A DNA stretch of 64,000 nucleotides from Bifidobacterium tibiigranuli (GCF_009371885.1 NZ_QLZA01000002.1:1-64000); one strand, 5' to 3'; shown: positions 17,781 through 27,497, counted from the stretch's first letter. The notes: a model not told the origin generated them from the letters alone. Numbers and translations: made by a program.

Positions 17781-18150
17781 ACTAAGCACATTTCTTCATG
17801 CGGATGCCTGCGCAGGGTCTTTTGTGGCTTTGCCAAGCATTCAGGATTGGCGGAATACCAACGATTCCGGTAAGCGCATATGAGGCGTCTACTTTGGCAT
17901 GTGCTTAATAGAAGAAAAAAGTGCTTAGTAAACGTGTGGGGCCGGTGACGGTTGAGCCAAATGCGTGAAGACACCGCTGCAAGGCCGCAACCATCTATTA
18001 AGCACTTTTTTCGTCTATTAAGCACTTGGAAAAGTATGCCGTGAATCTAACGTCAACCATTTTGGCGGAATACCAACGATTCCGGACTTTGCCGTGTAGC
18101 CGTTGCGGCGCGCGCGAACCCTTGATTCGCTCGAATCTGCTTAATTAATT
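17781..18150. repeat. TTAAGCAC intergenic element, full copy
   Basis: A 370-bp non-coding element running from ACTAAGCACA to TGCTTAATTAATT. It is built of two half units in opposite orientation: GTGCTTAATAGAAG then AAAAAAGTGCTTAG on the left, CTATTAAGCAC then TTTTTTCGTCTATTAAGCAC on the right. Both halves hold GGCGGAATACCAACGATTCC. The centre (ACGTGTGGGGCCGGTGACGG and onward) matches the inverted copy at 43588-43961. The interval 17711-18313 contains no gene. Confidence 0.8.
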
Positions 18151-18313
18151 TCACAGTGCATTCGCAGAGCTGCCGCATACGCCTCGGCAGGTGCCTCGGA
18201 AGGCCAATGCGAGCTCACAATATGTCAACCGAGGAAGCGCGACCCATATCCGCCGTAATCAGGAAAACTATCAGGGCTTTGGTTCATTTGACTTGGTGCT
18301 GATGCCAGCTATC

Positions 18314-19117
18314 TCAGGTATTTTCAGCAATGCTGTCACTGATAGCGGCGCCGCCGGCATTATCATCCGCACCGGCCACATTGCCGCCGTTAGCGCCGTC
18401 GTGCATCTCCTCGCGGACTTCGGCGATCATGCGCTCGATGCGATCAAGGCGCGCCGCCACAGCCTCGACTTCCTCACGGGTGATTTCGGTGGTGCGCTCC
18501 GTCTCAGCGCTCACCTCCTCCACGATCCACGAGCCGAACGTGCCCGTAACCACGCCGATGATGCCGATGCCCGCAATCATGAGCACGAATGCGATAAGAC
18601 GTCCGGTGGCGGTCACCGGCGTGTAGTCGCCGAAGCCGACCGTGGCTATCGTCACGAAGGTCCACCACAGCGCCTCGGGAAACGTCCTGATCGTCGCGCC
18701 GGGGGCATAGCGCTCCGCTTCGAGGACGGCGAGCGAGCCGACGAGTACGAGCAGCACAGCGGAGGCCGTCACATAGATGATGATCTTGCCGCGCAGCGCC
18801 ATGCCGGTGGTGCGGTGCAAGGCGTTGAGCGCGGTCAGCACGCGCAGTGCGCGCAGCGGCCGGATGATGGGCAGCAGCACGACCGCAAGATCGAAGATAT
18901 GATGCTTGAAATACTCCTTGCGGTCCTCCGCCAGCACAAGCGCAACGACGTAATCCAGCGCGAAAATCAGCCATAACGCATTCATCGCAATATTTGCCGC
19001 AGCGTTCCATGAACCACGCGGCTGCGCGAGGATCTGCCCCGCATAGACTCCGAGGAACAGCACCGACAGCACTGTCAGCGGCCATTCCGTCAGCGACTCC
19101 CATTTTGTCAATTTCAT
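18314..19117 (-). CDS. Voltage-gated potassium channel subunit
   Basis: A 267-residue membrane protein with six hydrophobic segments. S4 carries regularly spaced arginines (RPLRALRVLTALNALHR), the pore loop has the filter TVGFGD (in WWTFVTIATVGFGDYTP), and the C-terminus is a charged coiled-coil segment (EITREEVEAVAARLDRIERMI) likely to assist tetramer formation. The family conducts K+ across the cytoplasmic membrane. It is divergent from the DsrE-like gene. No RCK domain is present, so regulation is probably by voltage alone. Confidence 0.9.
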   Translation of the reverse strand: MKLTKWESLTEWPLTVLSVLFLGVYAGQILAQPRGSWNAAANIAMNALWLIFALDYVVALVLAEDRKEYFKHHIFDLAVVLLPIIRPLRALRVLTALNALHRTTGMALRGKIIIYVTASAVLLVLVGSLAVLEAERYAPGATIRTFPEALWWTFVTIATVGFGDYTPVTATGRLIAFVLMIAGIGIIGVVTGTFGSWIVEEVSAETERTTEITREEVEAVAARLDRIERMIAEVREEMHDGANGGNVAGADDNAGGAAISDSIAENT

Positions 19118-19227
19118 ATCAGAAACAATAACGCTTTGCGGCCGCAGCGCGCCGAAGCGTGGCGCAATACGGACGGCAAAACAGACAGCAAACGCAGAGA
19201 CAGTAACCGACGCGATAGTGTAGAGCT

Positions 19228-19569
19228 ATGGCAGATGACAATACATGTGAAGACGGCCCCGTGATTCTGCACGCTTCGGACGACGGCAGCGATGTCGCGC
19301 GTGGCCTGGCGCTGGCATCCGATATTCTTCATGACCCGGATTGCGACGACCGCGTTCTGCTCGTCGTCAATCACACTGCCATCGAGGGGACACGCGCGCT
19401 CAACGGCGCGGACATCCCCGAGGGACTGACGGTCGTCGCCTGCGCTAAAGCGATGCGCACCCACGGCATACCGGCCTCGGCGCTCGACCCCCGCATCAAT
19501 GTGGTGCCCTCCGGCATTGTATTTCTTGCTCAGCAGCAGCGGTCGCACGGCTGGTACATCAGGCTTTAG
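19228..19569 (+). CDS. DsrE-like family protein
   Basis: A 113-residue protein (PVILHASDDGSDVARGLALASDIL, then VVNHTAIEGTRAL, VVACAKAMRTHGIPASAL, INVVPSGIVFLAQQQ). The alternating beta-alpha pattern and the Cys before a helix fit the DsrE/DsrF-like fold used in sulfur relay. The next gene is a YeiH-type sulfate exporter candidate on the opposite strand, giving weak support for a sulfur context. The ribosome binding site is weak. Confidence 0.6.
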   Translation: MADDNTCEDGPVILHASDDGSDVARGLALASDILHDPDCDDRVLLVVNHTAIEGTRALNGADIPEGLTVVACAKAMRTHGIPASALDPRINVVPSGIVFLAQQQRSHGWYIRL

Positions 19570-19616
19570 CATTGGGCGCAAGCCGCATTGGGCACCGGCA
19601 CGGCAAGCAGCACACT

Positions 19617-20690
19617 TTAGAAGAGCAACACGGCGATGCCGGCGGCTAGGAACATGAGCAGAATCGAGGCGAGGAAGCTGGCCAGGAAGACGCGGCGACC
19701 TTGGACGGCGATGGCCTTGAAGTTCACGGTCAGGCCGAGGGCCGCCATGGCCATGCCGAGCACGATGTAGGCGATGTTCACCAGCTGCGCGGTAATTGCG
19801 GCGACGAAGGGCACGAAGGTGCCGATGACCGAGGCCGCGATGAAGCCGAGCATGAACCACGGGAACGCAACCACGCGCTTGCCGTCGCCGGCTACTTGGC
19901 TGTGGCGCTTATCCCACCAGACGGCGATGATAATGGCCGCGAACACCAGCATGAGCACGCGCGACAGCTTCATGATCGTTGCGATATCCACCGCGCCGAA
20001 TGCGGCTCCGGCCGCCACGGCATGCGCGATCTCGTGCAGGGATGCGCCGGCCGTAATGCCAAGCTGCGTGTGGCTCATGCCGGTCAGCGGGCCGAGCGCG
20101 ATCTCGGCGAGCGCGAACACCGTGCCCATAATCGCCACTGTCGCCACGGCCATGGTCACGTCGTCGGCCTTCTCCGTTTCGCGTTCTTCGGGGACTCGTA
20201 TCGCGCCGGACAGGCCCATCACGGCTGCCGCGCCGCAGATGCCGGTGCCGCCTGCGACCAGAATCGCCAGCATCGGGTCGACGCCGAGCCTGCGCGCGAT
20301 GGCGTAGGTCACGACGATGGTGAAGGTGACGACGAGAGCCGCGATGGGCAGGCATTTGAGGCCCTGGGTGAAGAGCACGGTGAGGTTGAGCTTGAAACCG
20401 AGCAGGATGATGCCCAGGCGCAGCAGCTTGTTGGAAATCAACCCGGCAGCGTCCTTGACACCGGCACGGCGTTGCTGCGAACTCTTGGAAGCGCCGACGT
20501 ACCACCGACGAATCGGGAACTGCAACAGCATACCGATAAGCAGTGCGATAATCAGTGCGCCGAACAGGCTGAACCCCGGATATTGCTTGAGCCAAGCGCC
20601 GATCAGCGACGCGACGAGCGTCACGACAGCGACGAATAGCATGTCAACGGTGAAGACGCGCTGCGCCCATTTCTTCTGGAACTCTCTCAT
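19617..20690 (-). CDS. YeiH/UPF0324 family putative sulfate exporter
   Basis: The protein has about 357 residues (ATG 20690; TTG 20717 is an upstream alternative) and ten or eleven hydrophobic segments. Family marks include GFSLFGALIIALLIGM, KLLRLGIILLGFKLNL, VAGGTGICGAAAVMG and GASLHEIAHAVAAGAA. Homologues are annotated as sulfate exporters, mostly from the link to a CysB/CbbR-type LysR regulator. Here a LysR gene lies upstream on the same strand, 283 bp away, rather than divergently. Confidence 0.85.
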   Translation of the reverse strand: MREFQKKWAQRVFTVDMLFVAVVTLVASLIGAWLKQYPGFSLFGALIIALLIGMLLQFPIRRWYVGASKSSQQRRAGVKDAAGLISNKLLRLGIILLGFKLNLTVLFTQGLKCLPIAALVVTFTIVVTYAIARRLGVDPMLAILVAGGTGICGAAAVMGLSGAIRVPEERETEKADDVTMAVATVAIMGTVFALAEIALGPLTGMSHTQLGITAGASLHEIAHAVAAGAAFGAVDIATIMKLSRVLMLVFAAIIIAVWWDKRHSQVAGDGKRVVAFPWFMLGFIAASVIGTFVPFVAAITAQLVNIAYIVLGMAMAALGLTVNFKAIAVQGRRVFLASFLASILLMFLAAGIAVLLF

Positions 20691-20973
20691 GGACGACCAT
20701 TCAACCAGACGCAACAAGTATCGGTCAAATCAAATCAATCAATATTTATCATTGGTTATTTCGATACCATGTGGGTTACTGCGGTTACCACTCGTACATT
20801 CATCGGAAGAATCAGCCACCCCCCGTGGGCACCCCAATAACGCCTCACACAAGCGAGATGCACGGTTCTCATGCAAAAACTTCAGGATTCCCAGCCACCT
20901 CGGACACCGAAAACAGCTCAATCACACGCAACCACGCACTCAGCGAGCAGATTCTCGCTCAACCACCTGCCGT

Positions 20974-21789
20974 TCACCCGCGCATCGCGTCGACCATTGT
21001 GTGGGCCAAGACTCGTTGCACCCGCGAGAGGCCGGAGCGCGGTATCAGCGCGTAGAAGCGCCGCACGAATTCGCCGCTCAGCTCGCGCGTCGGCACATGG
21101 GCGGGCACGGCGGCCTGCGAAACGATCGACTGGCCGAATCCGGCGGCAAGGGAAGCCACGATCGCCGCATTGCTGGCCACTTCGATGCTGTGCGCTGGAA
21201 CGGTGCCAAGGGTTTTGAACAACAGGTCAGTGTAATAGCGCACGCCGGAGCCGTGCTCGCGCACGAGCCACACGCCATCTTGCGCCCCCGCCCACACAAG
21301 CCGGTCCGCGCGCAGGGTGACGCGGCTCACCGACTCGTTGACGATGGGCTTCTCCACGATGCCCAATTGCGCGGTCTTCATGCCGGTGCGCTCAAGAATC
21401 GCGTCGGAATTCATCGTCGCCGTGCGCAGGTCAAACTGCGCAAGCTCGGGCGTCGCGGCAGCCAGCGCCGAGGGCAGCAGCACCTCGGATGCGGTGTGGG
21501 AGAACAGCGCTAGAAACGGCTCGCGGTGCTCACGACTTGCCGCGATCTGCTCGCAGGCTTCGCGCCACGAGTCGCCTATGCCGGTCGCCGCGCGATACAG
21601 CAGCAGCCCCGCTTCGGTCGGCGTCACATCGCTTTTCGCATGCCGCTCGAACAGCGGCGCCCCGACCATCCGCTCCAACTGCGCGATACGCGAGGAGACC
21701 GTGGACTGCGAGACCTTGAGCTCGTCGGCGGCCAGTGTGAACCGGCCGATCTCAACCACGGCGACAAGAGTCTCAAGCAAGGGGAACAT
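20974..21789 (-). CDS. LysR-family transcriptional regulator
   Basis: A 271-residue protein with the N-terminal LysR helix-turn-helix (FTLAADELKVSQSTVSSRIAQLERMVGAPLFER) and a C-terminal substrate-binding domain. It precedes the YeiH-like exporter on the same strand and is probably its regulator, by analogy with yeiE-yeiH in enterobacteria; there the genes are divergent. The effector is unknown. The long 283-bp gap leaves room for its own operator, but I see no clear T-N11-A site. Confidence 0.9.
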   Translation of the reverse strand: MFPLLETLVAVVEIGRFTLAADELKVSQSTVSSRIAQLERMVGAPLFERHAKSDVTPTEAGLLLYRAATGIGDSWREACEQIAASREHREPFLALFSHTASEVLLPSALAAATPELAQFDLRTATMNSDAILERTGMKTAQLGIVEKPIVNESVSRVTLRADRLVWAGAQDGVWLVREHGSGVRYYTDLLFKTLGTVPAHSIEVASNAAIVASLAAGFGQSIVSQAAVPAHVPTRELSGEFVRRFYALIPRSGLSRVQRVLAHTMVDAMRG

Positions 21790-21900
21790 GGGTCAAGCCT
21801 AGCGCAGCGGTCTCTCTGATGAAATCTCAATCGCAGTGATTCGAGCGGCAGCACAAAAGAATCCATGTTCCGACGAACAGACCGCAGTACCATGAAAGCC

Positions 21901-22215
21901 ATGAGTGATTCAGATTCAGTTAACGACATCGCTGAGGCCCGCGCCAAGATCGACGGTATCAATGAGCAGATCATCAGGCTTATCGCCGAACGGCAGCAGT
22001 GGGTCGCCGCAGTCGGCAAGCTCAAGAAGGATGAAGGCGCCGTGCACGCTCCAGACAGGGTCGAGCAGGAAATTCGCAAGGTTCGCCAGCTCGCCACGGA
22101 TTTCGGCGCGTCGCCGGACGTCGTCGAGGCGACTTTCCGCGCAATGATCGCCGCGTTCACCGATTTCGAACTCGATGTGCACCGGAACGCCGCGAGCCAA
22201 AGCCAACAGCTATAG
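21901..22215 (+). CDS. Chorismate mutase, AroQ type
   Basis: A small all-helical protein of about 104 residues (ATG 21901; in-frame ATGs at 21892 and 21865 exist, none with a good ribosome binding site). The helix-1 pattern ARAKIDGINEQIIRLIAERQQWV and the downstream KLKKDEGAVHAPDRVEQEIRKVRQLA carry the Arg, Lys and Gln/Glu arrangement of AroQ mutases, which convert chorismate to prephenate for Phe and Tyr synthesis. It is not fused to prephenate dehydratase and is divergent from the LysR gene. Confidence 0.85.
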   Translation: MSDSDSVNDIAEARAKIDGINEQIIRLIAERQQWVAAVGKLKKDEGAVHAPDRVEQEIRKVRQLATDFGASPDVVEATFRAMIAAFTDFELDVHRNAASQSQQL

Positions 22216-22326
22216 GTGTAGATGTAGGTTAGTCTGAGCTGTCGCAAAGGCAGTGAACTATTCAGTTACAAAAGAACGCATCAGCATAGTCCGGTTGATA
22301 CCACAAATAAAACAGTTATGCATGGC

Positions 22327-23919
22327 TCACGCCGCTGCCTGCGCCCGAATGCCCGCCAAGCGCCGCAGAATCACCGCCGCCAACTGCGTTTTCGGCATTT
22401 GCGGCAGACGCTCGGTGCGCACCTGCTGATTGGGTAGACCGTTATCGTCATCATCCCCGCAGCCGCCGGCCGGAGTCAGGATCGTGACGACGTTGGTGTC
22501 GGTTGCGAAGCCCGCTCCGGGTTCACGCAGGTCGTTCGCCACCAGCATGTCGCAGCGTTTTGCGAGCAGCTTCCTGGCCGCATTATGAATCAGATCCTGG
22601 GTCTCCATCGCGAAGCCGCACAACGCCTGTGAGCCATCGGTGCGCCGATGCCCACCCATCCACGCGAGAATGTCGGGATTGGACACGAGCCGCACCGTCA
22701 GATCAGCACGACCCTGCTTCTTGATCTTCTCGGCATCCGCATGCTCGGGCCGGAAATCGCCGACCGCAGCAGCCATGACTACGATATCCGCCGAGGCGAA
22801 ATGCCGCTGCACGGCCTCGAACATATCCTCGGCGCTGAGCACGTGGACCACGTTCACGCCCGCCGGCTCGGGCAGCGCGACTGGCCCGGACACCAACGTG
22901 ACCTCAGCCCCCAATGCCTTGGCGGCCTGAGCAAGCGCATACCCCATTTTGCCGGTCGAATGGTTGGTGATGTAGCGCACCGGGTCGAGCGGCTCCTGCG
23001 TCGGACCGGCGGTAATCAGCGCGCTCAGGCCCGCAAGCGGTCGCTCGTCGCTGTCGTTGTCGTCAGCATTCGTCGTCTCGCTTACGGTACCGTCAGTATT
23101 CGTCTCGTTCACGGCGTCCGCCGCCTGCCCATTTCTGCCGGATTCGGGTGCGCCGGCACGCGATGATGTCTGTCCATACCCACTCGATTCGGGCGACATA
23201 TAGCCCGACGGCGCCTGCGACGATGCACTCACCGGCACCAGCACCAGCAACGCTGCTCGCAGCATATCGGCAATCGCACGTTCAATGGTCGCGACATTCG
23301 CGAGCCGCCCCTTGCCGACGTCCTGGCAGGCCAGGATTCCCGTCTCCGGCTCCACCAGCCGATACCCGAGCTGCCTGCAAACAGCAAGGTTGCGCTGCGT
23401 CACCGGGTTCTCGTACATGTGCACATTCATCGCGGGGCACACCAGCTTCGGGCAGGTGGCGGCAAGCATCGTCGTGCTCAGATAGTCGTCAGCCAGTCCT
23501 GCGGCCAGCTTGGCGATGCTGTTCGCTGTCGCCGGTGCGATGACCGCGATATCCGCCCATTTGGCGTCTTCGATATGACTGATTCCCACGCCAAAATCGC
23601 GATTGTCGGCGCCGTCGCCTTCCATCGAGAGTGCGTATTCGGTTTCGGGGAACATCTCGGTCCGCGTCACGCTATGGGTCAGCGCGTCGAATGTCGCCGT
23701 GCCGACGAACTGCCGCGCCGCAGCGGTCATGATGACGCGAACCCGGCAGCCGGATTTGGTCAGATCGGAGGCGAGCTGGCATGCCTTGAACGCTGCAATC
23801 GACCCCGTGACGCCGAGCAGCACATGCGGCGCGCGATGCCGAAACGATTGATACGCGGCGGCAACCGCGCTGTTTACAGAGTCATCAGAGCCCTCAGAAC
23901 CATCCATAACGGCAAGCAT
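22327..23919 (-). CDS. coaBC: Bifunctional phosphopantothenoylcysteine decarboxylase / phosphopantothenate-cysteine ligase
   Basis: The two-domain enzyme of coenzyme A synthesis, about 530 residues (ATG 23919; GTG 23925 also possible). The N-terminal flavoprotein decarboxylase has LLGVTGSIAAFKACQLASDL, the ISHIEDAKWAD segment and PAMNVHMYENP. The C-terminal ligase has ITAGPTQEPLDPVRYITNHSTGKMGYALA and VVMAAAVGDFRPEH. A low-complexity linker of about 60 residues rich in Ser, Gly and Asp separates them, longer than usual. Confidence 0.95.
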   Translation of the reverse strand: MLAVMDGSEGSDDSVNSAVAAAYQSFRHRAPHVLLGVTGSIAAFKACQLASDLTKSGCRVRVIMTAAARQFVGTATFDALTHSVTRTEMFPETEYALSMEGDGADNRDFGVGISHIEDAKWADIAVIAPATANSIAKLAAGLADDYLSTTMLAATCPKLVCPAMNVHMYENPVTQRNLAVCRQLGYRLVEPETGILACQDVGKGRLANVATIERAIADMLRAALLVLVPVSASSQAPSGYMSPESSGYGQTSSRAGAPESGRNGQAADAVNETNTDGTVSETTNADDNDSDERPLAGLSALITAGPTQEPLDPVRYITNHSTGKMGYALAQAAKALGAEVTLVSGPVALPEPAGVNVVHVLSAEDMFEAVQRHFASADIVVMAAAVGDFRPEHADAEKIKKQGRADLTVRLVSNPDILAWMGGHRRTDGSQALCGFAMETQDLIHNAARKLLAKRCDMLVANDLREPGAGFATDTNVVTILTPAGGCGDDDDNGLPNQQVRTERLPQMPKTQLAAVILRRLAGIRAQAAA

Positions 23920-23990
23920 ACTCACACGCTTTCCCGTGGATTGCGCTCAGTTCCAGGAGCAACAATGCGCCGCTAAGCCCGCTAGGCCCG

Positions 23991-24636
23991 CTAAGCCTGC
24001 CGTCGGTAATGCGCGCGCGATGCGACAGTGCTGGTTTGCGCGCCTCGCACGGCGATGGCCTGCCGGTTGGTGAGCGCCCTGAGATCGAGTCGCGCATCGC
24101 CTCGGGCAAGGATGCGCTGCGCGGCCTTGCCGAACAGGATGTCGCCGCAATGGGGCACGACCGAAAGCGCGACAAGGTCCAGACCAGCGAAATCGCCGCG
24201 CAGCCCGGCACCCTTGCGATGGTCATCCATGGGTTTGATGTATTCGATATCCGGCCCAGCGGCGACCGCGCCCGCGGAGATGCCGATGTACAGCTTGCCC
24301 TGGGCCACATGCTCGGCGATAAGCCTGTCCGCGCCGGAGCGTTTCAACTCCTGCAGCAGGAAGAAGGTGTTGCCGCCGCTGACGAATACGATGTCGGCCG
24401 CGCGAATCGCCTGCGCGATTTCGCTGTGCGATGCCGAGGAAATCTCGAGTTCCTGAGTCGTCACGCCAAGTCTGGCAAGCTCTTTGACATGCAGGCCGAC
24501 GGGCAGCTTCACCCGGCTGACGATGCCGGCGGTCGGGATGAGTACCGCCCGCCCGGCGCCCTTCGAGGCTTCCGAACAAATCAGGCAGCCGCCCTGCGAC
24601 CGGGAAAAAGCGCGAGGCAAGAAACAGGTTCTTCAT
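23991..24636 (-). pseudogene. S51-type peptidase / class I amidotransferase-like, frameshifted
   Basis: The natural start is ATG 24636 (AAGGAG five bases upstream): MKNLFLASRFFPVAGRLPDLF, a typical beginning of this family. That frame then leaves the conserved sequence. From about 24560 the match continues in another frame (GRAVLIPTAG, IVFVSGGNTFFLL, the nucleophile region GISAGAVAAGPDIEYIKP) to the stop at 23991. Deleting one base near 24548-24560 would join the parts into a protein of about 215 residues. The family hydrolyses Asp-X dipeptides or related substrates. Either the gene is broken or the sequence has an error; the rest is well conserved, so the break is recent. Confidence 0.75.
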
Positions 24637-24714
24637 ATGCACTCCTTCGCCGTCCGATCGTTCCGCCCGCCCGCGCACAATGTTCGCGAGCTGCTCCATA
24701 CAGCGTCATTCTAC

Positions 24715-25932
24715 TCATGCATTAATGAACACATATGTACTCAGCCGCGCCATAGCCTCTTTCACCAGGCTGAGCGGCAGCGCGAGGTTCACACGCAGCG
24801 CGCAGGGGGCGTTGAACTGGCGGCCGTCCTGCACGGCCACGCCGACCCTCCAGGCCCGATGCTCCACCTCGTCGATGCTCTCATGGTGCTCGGTGCACCA
24901 CTGCGTGCAATCCAGCAGCAGCATGTACGTGCCTTCGGGCCTGAACACGTCAATCCCGGCGAAGTGCTCTGCGATGTAGTCGCAGGCGTAGTCCACATTG
25001 CCCGTCAGCACTGCGCGCAGCTCGTCAAGCCATGCGTGGCCCTCGGGCGAATACGCGCCGACCAGCGCATGCATCGAGAGCACGTTCATATCGTTGTAGT
25101 GCGACTTCGCGCCCTTCGACACCACGCGGTCGCGCAGCGCCGGATTGTAGATGATGTGGTAGCTGCCGACGAGCCCAGCCAAGTTGAAGGTCTTGCTCGG
25201 CGCATAGAAGGCCGCCGTACGATTGCGGGCATCCTCGCTCACCGACTGGGTGGGGATGTGCCTGTGCTCGCCCAAGGTCAGGTCGGACCAGATCTCGTCG
25301 GAAATCACCACGCAGTCATTGGCGCGGTACACCTCCATCGCCCGCTCGATCTCCCAGCGCTCCCAGACCCGGCCGCACGGATTGTGCGGACTGCAGAACA
25401 CCGCCACATGAATCTGATTCTCCTTGAGCCTGCGATCCATATCCTCGAAATCCATACGCCACACGCCCTGCTCGTCCCTGACCAGCGGGCTGTGCACGAT
25501 ATGGTAGCCGTTCGACTCGATGCTGCGCGTGAAACCGACGTAGGTCGGGCTGTGCAGGAGCACCGCGTCGCCAGGCGCGGCGAAGGACGTCAGCGTGGAA
25601 ATCACGCCGCCCAGCACGCCGTTCTCGTAGCCGATGGCCTCGCGCGTCAGCCCTTCGACGCCGTTGCGGCTGCGCTGCCAGTCGATTATCGCATTGAAAT
25701 ACTCGTCCGTGGGCTCGAAGTAGCCGAAGGCCGGATGCTGCGCCCGCGTGATAATCGCGTCCGTAATCGTGGGAACTGTCGCGAAGTTCATATCCGCCAC
25801 CCACATGGGAATCGCATCGAAGCCGTCCTGCGGCGCGTCGGGCGCGATGCCCCAATGCGCTCCGCCCAAGCCGTCCACCGCGAGCGCGTCTTTGCCGTGC
25901 CGGTCGATGATCGAAGTGAAATCGTATGTCAT
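24715..25932 (-). CDS. PatB/MalY-family PLP aminotransferase (cystathionine beta-lyase type)
   Basis: A 405-residue fold-type I PLP enzyme. Key marks are MWVADMNFATVP near the N-terminus, SPHNPCGRVW, SDEIWSDL with the PLP-binding Asp, the Schiff-base Lys in YAPSKTFNLAGL, and the C-terminal LRVNLALP with the substrate-carboxylate Arg. MalY/PatB members cleave cystathionine or related C-S bonds, so a role in methionine or sulfur metabolism is likely. The broken S51 gene follows on the same strand 78 bp downstream. The interval 25933-26218 upstream holds no gene. Confidence 0.9.
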   Translation of the reverse strand: MTYDFTSIIDRHGKDALAVDGLGGAHWGIAPDAPQDGFDAIPMWVADMNFATVPTITDAIITRAQHPAFGYFEPTDEYFNAIIDWQRSRNGVEGLTREAIGYENGVLGGVISTLTSFAAPGDAVLLHSPTYVGFTRSIESNGYHIVHSPLVRDEQGVWRMDFEDMDRRLKENQIHVAVFCSPHNPCGRVWERWEIERAMEVYRANDCVVISDEIWSDLTLGEHRHIPTQSVSEDARNRTAAFYAPSKTFNLAGLVGSYHIIYNPALRDRVVSKGAKSHYNDMNVLSMHALVGAYSPEGHAWLDELRAVLTGNVDYACDYIAEHFAGIDVFRPEGTYMLLLDCTQWCTEHHESIDEVEHRAWRVGVAVQDGRQFNAPCALRVNLALPLSLVKEAMARLSTYVFINA

Positions 25933-26218
25933 GCCTGTTTCCAGTCCTTACTCTTATGGCTATTGCCTTGTGGCTCCTGTTTTGCGACTGTTGCGCCGTT
26001 TCCTGCCTGCGTCCCTGCCCTCTTGCCGCTGCCGCTCTCTTCGCGCCGCGCGCTGCTGTCAGCGTCTGCCGGCGAATCACGCCACCCACTGTACTGGAAA
26101 CAGGAACCAAAGTCGCCTGCGAGCGCGGCGGCCTTGCGCTTGAACCTAAAGGAGCCTATACGAAGCACGTTACGCGGTTGATTCGTGTCTACTTATTCGA
26201 TGTCTACCAAGTCGATAC

Positions 26219-27304
26219 CTACCGAGTCGAATCGCCGAGGAAGCTGAACAGCGTGTTGAGATACGGGCCGAGCGCGCGATTGGGCATGCAGAACATGTTG
26301 TGTGCCGAGTCGGCGAAACGCACCATGCGCAGGTTGCCGCCCGCGTCTTGCACCTGCCGAACGAAGCGGTTCTGCGCCTCGTTGAGCACCCAGATGTCCT
26401 TGCCCGCCTGGCAAAGCAGCGTCGGGGTCTCGATTCGCTCGCATGCCGAGGGCCGCAGCGCCTCGCGCGACATCCTCAGTGCCTCGCGCACCCAGCCGTA
26501 GGTGGCCGAATTGCTGTGGTAATGCACATCTTCGGCTCGCCGATCGTAGTACCAATGCGCCCGCGCCTCGCTCATCGCCTCCTCGCCCTCGATGCTGAAT
26601 TCCGCAGGGAAACCACCTTGCCCGAAGACCACATGCTTCCCCTGCCCTATGCCGCACATCAGCGACATGAGCGGCCGCGCAAGCCATGTCGGCATGCCCG
26701 TCTGCGGGGCGATCATCGGGCTGGACAGCACCGCCTTGTCGAACAGCGCGGGGTAGCGCTCCACCATGATGGCCCCGATGCCGCCGCCCATCGAATGCGA
26801 GTACAGGTACAGCGGCCGGCCATCCGCACTTTGCTTGCCTATGGTGGTGACGAACTGCGCCAGATCGGCGATATAGCGGCGGTAACCGTCAATCCACACC
26901 AGCGCTGGATCGTCGATGTCGCGCGGCGAATAGCCATGCCCGCGATGCTCGAGCATGCAGATCGAATAGCCCTGGCACAGGAAATACCAGATCATCTCGC
27001 TGTATTTCGCGGCGAATTCCGAGAACCCGTGCACTATGACCACGGTGCCGCACGATCTGGCCCCGGCGTTGCCTTGCGCGGCCCTGAATTCCGCTGCGTC
27101 GTAGCACAGATAGTGCAGCTTGCCCGGCGAAGGCACCGGTGCGAGGCCATCGGCCTCAGCCGGCTCCATCCAGCCCTCGCTACGGCACCGGGCCAGCGCA
27201 GGCAGCACCTTGCCCCGCATCTCGCCCGCATAGTTCGTCTCATCGATCAGGGTTTCATCAATCGGTGTCTCATCAATCAGTGTCTTGACCAGTGGCATCT
27301 GCAT
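26219..27304 (-). CDS. Alpha/beta hydrolase, lysophospholipase/monoacylglycerol lipase type
   Basis: A 361-residue serine hydrolase. The oxyanion region VVIVHGFSEFAAKYSEM, the cap-adjacent EHRGHGYSPRDID, the nucleophile elbow YSHSMGGGIGAIM, an Asp in LCQAGKDIWV and His in FADSAHNMF give a complete triad. No signal peptide is seen, so it is cytoplasmic. The N-terminus contains a short (L/P)IDET repeat coded by three 15-bp DNA repeats (about 27242-27290), which may vary in number. GAAGG lies just before ATG 27304. Confidence 0.88.
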   Translation of the reverse strand: MQMPLVKTLIDETPIDETLIDETNYAGEMRGKVLPALARCRSEGWMEPAEADGLAPVPSPGKLHYLCYDAAEFRAAQGNAGARSCGTVVIVHGFSEFAAKYSEMIWYFLCQGYSICMLEHRGHGYSPRDIDDPALVWIDGYRRYIADLAQFVTTIGKQSADGRPLYLYSHSMGGGIGAIMVERYPALFDKAVLSSPMIAPQTGMPTWLARPLMSLMCGIGQGKHVVFGQGGFPAEFSIEGEEAMSEARAHWYYDRRAEDVHYHSNSATYGWVREALRMSREALRPSACERIETPTLLCQAGKDIWVLNEAQNRFVRQVQDAGGNLRMVRFADSAHNMFCMPNRALGPYLNTLFSFLGDSTR

Positions 27305-27384
27305 GCCTTCATCCTAATCGCCCAAGTCGCCTACGCATGTACACGCCGTCACGACGAACGCAAGCAGCGAGTAGCTTGCAACTC

Positions 27385-27497
27385 CTAGTACTTTCGTCAC
27401 GCTACAAGGCTGCTTTGCGTGACAAGAGTCCGAGGAATCGTCTCTTCTAGTACGTTTGTCACGCAAATCCCATGTTTTGCGTGACAAACGTACTAGT
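27385..27497. repeat. Tandem palindromic units, 62-bp period, locus 3
   Basis: CTAGTA starts units at 27385 and 27447 (62 bp). The second unit is a perfect 21-bp inverted repeat (27447-27467 with 27476-27496). The first is degraded. Half-site GTCACGC and partner GCGTGAC recur at loci 7 and 10. The locus lies between two genes on the minus strand. Confidence 0.8.

Noticed and set aside
20818..20823. C6 tract near the LysR/YeiH intergenic region
   Set aside because: Six bases is common in this GC-rich DNA and too short for efficient slippage.
24484..26181. 565-residue plus-strand open frame
   Set aside because: Antisense to the PatB/MalY aminotransferase and S51 gene; no recognisable domain and Arg/His-rich shadow composition.
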